DNA from: Ailanthus altissimus
Taxonomy: Eukaryota; Streptophyta; Magnoliopsida; Sapindales; Simaroubaceae
DNA: 64,000 nt
NCBI GenBank assembly: GCA_946807835.1
Contig: OX327703.1
Coordinates: 5,463,501 to 5,527,500, forward strand
Direction of reading: 5' to 3'
Below are positions 57,742 to 64,000 of this stretch, piece after piece (within the stretch, counting starts at the first letter, position 1; each line of letters begins with the position of its first letter). Below the pieces are notes generated by a model. That model was not told the DNA's origin. It did no database searches and saw only the letters and a program-made list of their open reading frames with translations. The position numbers and the translations under genes are program-made.

Positions 57742-60005
57742 ATATCATTCACCTAAGTTGAGTACATAATTATTATTGCAATCCTTTATATTTCCCAAGT
57801 AAAAAAGCCACCATAGGGTAGTCAGTTTCGCATGAGTCCTATATTTAATCTTATTCTCTAGGGAAGTTCTATCTAATAACCAATTCTGAATAATACCCTT
57901 TGTAGGGAGCTCACAAGATTTGAGGTAAGGCATTAATCTACTTTACTATATGACCAATAATAAAGGCCATGGGTTTTACACTTAAAGCCCTGTCTCACTC
58001 AATATTTTAATTCATAGAGTTTTTAATATACCAATTAATTTATAAAATGACGTTCCACTAATTAATATCTAATTTTATCTTCATAAAATAATTAATAAGC
58101 TCGCGTCAAATAATAAATTAATATAATATTAAAAATATAATAATAATCTTATCCTAATCTCATTAGAATATTAATGTTATACAAAATGATATATTTTATA
58201 TATGGACATATGAATGTGGCACACTTAATCTATATGACATATTATTCATCTAATCAATTAACTAGATAAATAAATAATCCATAATTCATGACTTTTCCTA
58301 GGAAGAAAAATATTTCAAACTAAGCTTAAATTCTTCGAAGTCTTCCTTAAAATTAACTTGAGCTCTTCCATAATGTTATCTCCTCTTACTTATCTCCTTT
58401 TATGGTCTTGGATTTTGGGCTTTTTAATTTTCTTTGATTCATTTATTTTTAAAAATATATTGGGCATATTTTAGGCTTAAAATTTCTTTCAGCCTTCTAA
58501 AAAAATTAAATAAAAATATTTTTAGACCCAATAATTTTAATAAAATAGCTCAAATAAAATTTTATAAAATTTAGACCAAAATTAAAGGGAGTTTGGATCA
58601 AGTTTGAATTTGCAAATATCTAAAAATTAGTCCAAAATCAATTTGGATCAAACTTAGGACCTATTTGTAAATCTCTCAAATAAAAATTTTTTCTTTTAAA
58701 ATAAAATAAATGCAATAGAAGTCAAATAGTCTTATTTATAATTACATATATAGGGATAAAGATTACCTCAATTTGTTTCTCTGACAAATCTTGAATTGAC
58801 CGCTGTAATCTTCTCTACTATCCTCAATTTTCAAACTCAATGCGTGTGGGCATGTGGATCTTTCTTAATCTTTAAGAACACTAATACATAAATCTGAGAG
58901 AATGATAATAATTAAATTCTTTTTCCACGTAATAATATGTAAAAGGAATGTTTTTTTTGTTATGGTTATTGTTGTTATTTTTTTACTACCCCATACCTCT
59001 CATATATATAAGAATTTTCCTTGGGTATTTTGAATTAGATTAGGATTAGGAAATTAGACTTTAGCATACCAATTCTTTTAAATTAACCCTAGACTATTCC
59101 ACTAAAACCCAATGGCTGTACTTTAGTAACCCATATTATTAAGTAAAAGCCCATTTAATTAAAACTCTTTTTAATTAAATTGGGCGTAATCTTTAGACCA
59201 ATAATAACTACTTAATTAACCATCTAATTGATGTCCATAATTAAAGTTAGGCCATAAAAAAATGTCTTACCTCTTTAATTAATTATTTTCTCTTAAGTCA
59301 CTGAATGCTCTAATGATCACTTTTAATATGTCTATATTTGTAAATAAATTTATAAATAAATATTATTATTCAATAAATAATTTATTGAATAAACTGTGGC
59401 CACAAATTCTAATGATCAAGTACTACAAACAGCTCAGATGAATATTATTTATTAGATTCTATCTTGCAAATAAATGTTCCTACGACCCATGAAATTATAT
59501 TTCCAAGCTTTTTGAGGTTTTGACTGTTTATATGGATCTCACTCTGTGATAACTCAAAAGATACAATACATGAATGTAAATTCATTATCTGCTTAGGATT
59601 AAGATCAATCAAGCTTATCAAATCTTTTGTGAATAAAGATCAATGACATTTATTTAACCTGGTCGAAACTCACAATAGTCATGTTCATGTAACATATACA
59701 CTAGTTTTTCTACTCAAAGTCTCTACTTCGATGATCAAGGTAAATCATCCACTATAAGAAGAAAAAAAACTACAACCTTATATAATGAAATGCCATTTTT
59801 ATTAATGGTTGTGAACTAGATTTAATTTATAAAGAGCTTGTAATCTATACCCTCTATATTAGCATCATATGCTTAATATATAGATCACATACTTTATAAA
59901 TATGAGCTCATCAATGTATGCTCAATTATATATATAAATAAACTTTATTAATTTAATAAAATATTATTTTACATATTTTAAGAGCATAAATAACATTCTA
60001 TGTTT
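57742..60005. other. AT-rich stretch without recognised genes
   Basis: About 2.3 kb with ATTAAT-rich text and no convincing coding frame. 58010-58290 and 59330-59400 are almost pure A/T. It has the texture of LTR or leader sequence and precedes a gag fragment, so it may belong to an unidentified Copia element, but I see no repeat partner or ends in this window. Confidence 0.4.
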
Positions 60006-60500
60006 AACAAAGACATCAATAAATTACCAGTAAAGGAGCTTATTGGGTCACTCATGTTAGAGAATGAGAATGAAAACAATGATGAAGAAGAAGAAGAAGA
60101 AGAAGAAAGCATTCCTAAGAAGAAAATGAATGTGAAATTCGAAACAAGTGCTCCATAGGACTTGCAAACAATCAGGTATTATCTCACAAATTTGATCACG
60201 ATTATGATGTATTACATGTTGATTCTGAAGCTAGATTCCTTAATGAGTTTGAAAAACTTAGCTCTGAGTTCATCTCTCTCAGAAAGAAAAACTTTGCAAC
60301 TACTATGAAAATCAAGTCATTAAAGAATGAAATTAATGATATAAAAATTATTTGAATTTGCTGAAAAATAAAAAAGAAAATCTTGGCAAAGTGATATTTA
60401 ATAAGATTAAATATATAAAAAAATTATTTCAAAAAATGAAAGATTAACAGAGAGCTCTGACTACACTGTGGGTCAAAGAGGGAGATGTTTGTCGGGAGTA
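60006..60500 (+). pseudogene. gag: Copia-type gag fragment (SIRE-like layout)
   Basis: The frame 60006-60158 gives INKLPVKELIGSLMLE, matching a gag block 'LxxLxxEELIGSLMxxE', then an acidic run of eight Glu encoded by a GAA repeat and IPKKKMNVKFETSAP before a stop. A second frame, 60176-60355, gives a Lys/Glu-rich stretch (FLNEFEKLSSEF, KIKSLKNEINDIK) with heptad-like spacing, as in the coiled-coil part of SIRE-type gag. The zinc knuckle expected between the two is missing. No pol follows. Confidence 0.55.
60084..60108. repeat. GAA trinucleotide repeat
   Basis: Eight GAA codons, coding for the acidic run in the gag fragment. Confidence 0.9.
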
Positions 60501-61952
60501 CTCTTTCAGTGGAATGTACTTTTTTCTATTGTAAGATAACTATCCAAAGGCGTTTTTTCCTCTGTAATCATTCTTGATTGTGGCAGGTGTCAAAATTTAG
60601 TATATCTAATTTTTATGCTCATCATAGCTACATATATGTACTTTCGACATTGTTATGCATTTCAATTTGTGGAAAGTTAAAATACACGGGGAAAGAGAGA
60701 AATAATATATCATGTCATGCGAGTTTATAAAAGACGATTTGTTCTTTGAAAACTTTTCTGAAGGTGGCAAGGAGGATTTCCTTTTCCTGAACTTCGATAA
60801 AGTTCCATTTCTCTTGGATTACCACTTGTTCTTTTTTCATTTCTATTAACTAATCTGCCCTTACTGTTTTCAATAATCCCTTACTGCTGTTATATTTGAA
60901 CCATTGGGTCCTGGATCCTGGAATGTCTAATTCTCTTTTCCATTCAGGATATGTCATATCTGCCACTGGTTTTGAGGCAATCCTCCCAGTGTTTATGTGC
61001 TTTAAAGGCACCTAGTAGAAGGTACCTTGGTTTGTTTATTGGGAAATTATTGTGACACTATCAATAAAATGTCTAGATATACTTTTGTAATTCAAGTAGT
61101 TCTAGAGTTTGTTAATGGGATCAGAAGGGAAATTTATACATCTAGAGTTAGTTTTGAGCTATCTGAGAAAATGAAAATTCTTCTTGTCCTGTAACATGCA
61201 GTTCTAACATATACAATGCTTTTGGTACTCTGGTTGTCATGTGTGTTAGATGTCTTTGCTTTTATTTATTGATACTTGTATTTTGTTTCCTTAATTTTTT
61301 TTTTTTTTTTTATGGTGAGGTTGATTGTTGGCAATAACTGTTTAGTTGCATATACCTTTTCTTTTCTTATTCTGTTTTTATTTTTTAAAAAAAAAACTTG
61401 TAGTTAAATGCATGTCCTAATGAATCTGCCTTACGTTTGATTCATGATTTGCCATTTTGGAGGAGCTTGCACGGGAGGTTTTTGGATGTTTGCCTTGAAG
61501 TGAAACTATGTAAACTTCACTTTGTTCCTCTTAATTTCACTTGTAGTTATTGATGTTAATTTTCATGCATTTATACTATTTTGCAGCTTGTTTTATCGTT
61601 GGTATTTTTGAGTTACAGATGATATATGATTGTATCGCCTACTATGATACATGATTGAAGTCTCATTATGTTTTGAAATGTTTTATTAAACGTCAGCAGT
61701 GATGTCCAAGCCATAGATATGCACATTCATAAAAAAAACAAATCTAATGTCTGATTTCAAAGTGATTCTATGGAAATTGTATGTGTTCTCATCTTTTGAA
61801 AAGCTTATAATTAAATCATAAATATAGCTTTCATGTTTGGGTGTAATTTTTGAAAAGCTTAAATTTAACTGTTTGGTGACATTATAATTAGACCGTATTT
61901 GTAGTAAATTATTGAAAATTTTATATTTTTTAAATGTTTTTGGTAGGGTAAG

Positions 61953-62016
61953 AATGGCAATCCACCTGAAATTCTCCAAAGCAAAATGACAATCCATCTG
62001 ACATTCTCCAACTGAA
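61953..62016. repeat. 32-bp imperfect tandem duplication
   Basis: AATGGCAATCCACCTGAAAT and AATGACAATCCATCTGACAT start the two units (61953, 61985); both end ATTCTCCAA followed by a short tail. Confidence 0.75.
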
Positions 62017-62275
62017 ACAGTTTTCTTTTGAATTTCAGCATTGTGCCATTTTTATTCTTACTTGTAATTGAATGAGCAGATGAGTCCTCGTATGCTTTTA
62101 TTATTATTATTATATACATGTTTTAATTTTGTTGACAGTTTATTTTGCTTCCGTAAATATATTTAATTCTTTGATATGTTATTATATAAATAAAAATATA
62201 ATTATAATTATATATAAATATTAATATTAACATATAAATAAAAATATAATATATAAAGTATTATAATATATATTG

Positions 62276-62299
62276 AAGGTTCCAGTTTTTAGGAACCTT
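62276..62299. repeat. Perfect 8-bp hairpin
   Basis: AAGGTTCC, eight bases, GGAACCTT, after a long A/T-only run. No T-rich tail that would make it a terminator. Confidence 0.7.
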
Positions 62300-62395
62300 G
62301 AGAATTTACTTCCGCACCCTTAGATCTTTGAGGTAATTTCGAGAATAGTTTTATGTTAATGTTTAATTGGTTTTAGAAATGGTTTTTTAGAGGCA

Positions 62396-62576
62396 AGGTC
62401 GTCCTCCTGCAAAGAAAAAATACTCCGATGCTCAAGTCATTAAGACCAAGAGAAATCAAGTGCTGTGTGTGAGAGTGTTTATCAATCAAATAAGAGGTTG
62501 TTATTTTCTGGGTATGGATGCTCTCGGAGATTATTCAAATGATCTAAAGAGTGCTTGGATTCTTAGTTGTACTTTT
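62396..62576 (+). other. Short open stretch of unknown identity
   Basis: The plus frame reads RQGRPPAKKKYSDAQVIKTK and continues open to a TGA at about 62589. The basic start is unremarkable and I recognise no family. It abuts the minus-strand helicase-like frame and could be part of the same inserted piece. Confidence 0.25.
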
Positions 62577-62870
62577 TCAAGTACTTTCTGAATGAATATA
62601 ATCATCATAATGCATGCTCTTAGTGGTGAATCTAACTCGTATGAATCTTGCTCTAAATGGCCCATGCTGCCTCATGATTTGTGGTAGTTGATTAGCAATC
62701 ACAATTATTGGTACGTTTCTTTTCTTCTTGAATACTTTTGAATATTTGGAATCGAGTCTGCACTCTTGCCCATCAAGTACCTTTAATAAGTTGTTAACAA
62801 AGGCTATTCCCTCTGCGGTGGATCTCGTCATGCTTCCCCCGTAAAGATCTTGCTCTGTATGCTCTCCAAC
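62577..62870 (-). pseudogene. Fragment resembling the SF3 helicase part of a CRESS-DNA Rep protein
   Basis: The minus-strand frame (ATG at 62831, open to 62870 upstream) has LKVLDGQE, a DSKYSKV segment, then KKRNVPIIVIANQLP and ARFIRVRF. Rep proteins of circular single-stranded DNA viruses and satellites commonly show 'DG..., KY, hydrophobic strand ending in N' in the last half of their superfamily 3 helicase, where the strand ending in Asn is motif C. The nickase domain and Walker A are not seen, so this is at most a fragment. The family call rests on pattern recognition only. An alternative is an unrelated ATPase from organellar or plasmid DNA. Confidence 0.35.
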
Positions 62871-64000
62871 TCAACCTCTGATAGGGCGAGGGACAGTTCA
62901 CAAGCTTGGTATACTCAAAACACAATCAATAAAATTTATACCAAAAAAAACATTGGCTTTTTAGGAAGAAAAAAGTCGCGGAGATTCAAAACGGGAGAAA
63001 CGGAACTAACTAAAGGAGCTTTCTTGAAATAACATAGAATAACAAAGAAGAAAGCATTCTATTTAGATTTCACTTGAACCTACGCTTCACTCCGGAACAT
63101 TCCAATTATTAGATGGCAGCATATACAAAGAAGAATATTTAACAGAAAAAAAGACGATGCTCCGAAAGAGAAGATGATGCTCCGACGAAAAATAGTCTTA
63201 CTGATACTTCCTAAACAAATAAAGTCTACAAAAGGAGAAGACCATTATCCGCAAAACTCCTCTACACTAGAGCTAGAGAGGAGTTTTTTGAAAATCACTA
63301 ACTTTTCTTTGATCCGTTTTCATTTCAGTCATAAGATGCTTCGAATACCTGGTAGTTCCAATACCAGCTCTCTCCTTACCGACAACAACCAGTACTATGA
63401 TAATCTGAGAAGATGCACGCTAGCTTATTTAAGCTCCAATCACTGGGTTTACTATGAACAATAAGACTACCATACCTATCAAAGTCAAAGTCAGGGCCAT
63501 AAAGTAGTAAGTTTAGAGCCAAAAAAGTCAAGGCCAGAACGGATAAAGACAAGTTTAGTAGAGTCTCTAATGGATAAAGTCACAGCGGGAACCTTATAGT
63601 AGTGGGTAACGGATAAATTAACCTGTGGAGTATATCTTGTTCTTTATCATTTCTATTGGGAATTTAAAGTGAGACAAACCCTCCTTCCTTCATCCTTCCT
63701 TTAGTACCCGGGCTCGAGGATATACGTAAACGGAAAACTTTTATTGCAGTTTCTCCCTACTCTTTCTTTAAGAATACTTTTATTTCCAGTGGCCACATTA
63801 CATAATCGTCCCCTTTCTCCTGCCCACTCCTTTGTACCCTAATAGCGTTCCATATTTCCTGGTTCTCTAGCTGCTTCTAACAAAGATAGTTCTCCGCTCC
63901 ATTAGAGTAGTAACATTGATTCCTATCTCCGGCTAACGAAAACACCTGACGACAGAGTTTAATTCATATACTATTTGACTCATGATAAGATTAGGTTTTT
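62840..64000. other. Organelle-like (probably mitochondrial) DNA segment, no gene recognised
   Basis: From about 62600 the base composition rises in G and C and long A/T runs vanish. Words such as GTACCCGGGCTCGAGGATAT and CTATCTCCGGCTAACGAAAA, and mixed purine/pyrimidine text, look like plant mitochondrial intergenic DNA. Open frames at 62850-63032 and 63174-63464 have no recognisable family and are not called as genes. No standard mitochondrial gene is seen. The segment may continue beyond the window. Confidence 0.4.

Larger units (their letters stand above)
60501..62395. other. Non-repetitive AT-rich stretch without recognised genes
   Basis: I see no conserved protein. A 45-codon frame at 60712-60849 (MSCEFIKDDLFFENFSEGGK and on) is too short to support. 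The texture, T-rich runs such as 61293-61310 and absence of element motifs would fit plant introns or intergenic DNA. A 32-bp near-tandem duplication lies at 61953-62016, and a hairpin at 62276-62299. Confidence 0.35.

Noticed and set aside
60712..60849. 45-codon frame in the single-copy-like region
   Set aside because: Too short, no family recognised, and no splice or promoter signal that I could support.
62208..62218. TAATATTAA, one base off the CRESS-virus origin nonanucleotide, upstream of the Rep-like frame
   Set aside because: It lies in an almost pure A/T stretch where such words occur by chance, and no stem around it was seen.
63174..63464. 96-codon frame in the organelle-like segment
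   Set aside because: No recognisable motif; kept as part of the segment description only.

Overview
The window looks like repeat-dense, AT-rich nuclear DNA of a flowering plant, probably a eudicot; the species cannot be told. Nearly everything recognisable is LTR retrotransposon sequence, broken by stops, frameshifts, deletions and nested insertions. I found no intact host gene, tRNA, rRNA or CRISPR array.

Layout. 1-1610: the 3' end and LTR of a Tat-type Ty3 element. 1611-2690 and 16481-16776: an LTR of a Copia family ('family K' here) split by a large Athila-like Ty3 element (2690-16480). The Athila element keeps a tRNA-Asp type primer site, gag, protease, RT, RNase H, integrase, a polypurine tract and a 3' LTR. 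Its gag/pol boundary is interrupted by a minus-strand Copia RNase H fragment joined to a chromovirus LTR. Between its integrase and its polypurine tract lie an unrecognised Cys-containing ORF and an intronless, decayed copy of a LOG cytokinin-activating enzyme gene. From 16.5 to 55.2 kb the backbone is a head-to-tail series of family K Copia units. LTRs lie at about 1.6-2.7/16.5-16.8, 24.3-26.2, 29.0-30.2, 34.5-35.8/38.9-39.4, 41.0-42.2 and 51.6-52.15/53.6-55.15 kb, with decayed internal regions A, B, C, E and D between them. Later insertions sit in this backbone: minus-strand chromovirus LTRs (21.5-24.2, 35.8-38.9 kb), Tat LTRs (26.5-27.9, 28.8-29.0, 39.4-40.4, 52.15-53.57 kb), a Tat 3' fragment (42.2-43.6 kb) and a plus-strand Tekay/Del-like chromovirus with chromodomain (43.6-48.6 kb). 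A second LTR of a closely similar family lies inverted at 55.2-57.7 kb.

Three solo LTRs have perfect 5-bp target duplications: GCATA (21462-24231), GTTAT (52152-53568) and ATATC (55196-57741). These fix element boundaries and insertion order.

57.7-62.5 kb is AT-rich with only a decayed Copia-type gag fragment recognisable. The last 1.4 kb is visibly less AT-rich, resembles plant organellar (mitochondrial) DNA in texture, and at its edge has a minus-strand ORF resembling the superfamily 3 helicase part of a CRESS-DNA Rep protein. Both of those calls are tentative.

The genes form no pathway: the coding remnants are separate retrotransposon polyproteins. The most unusual cargo is the LOG-like copy in the Athila element.
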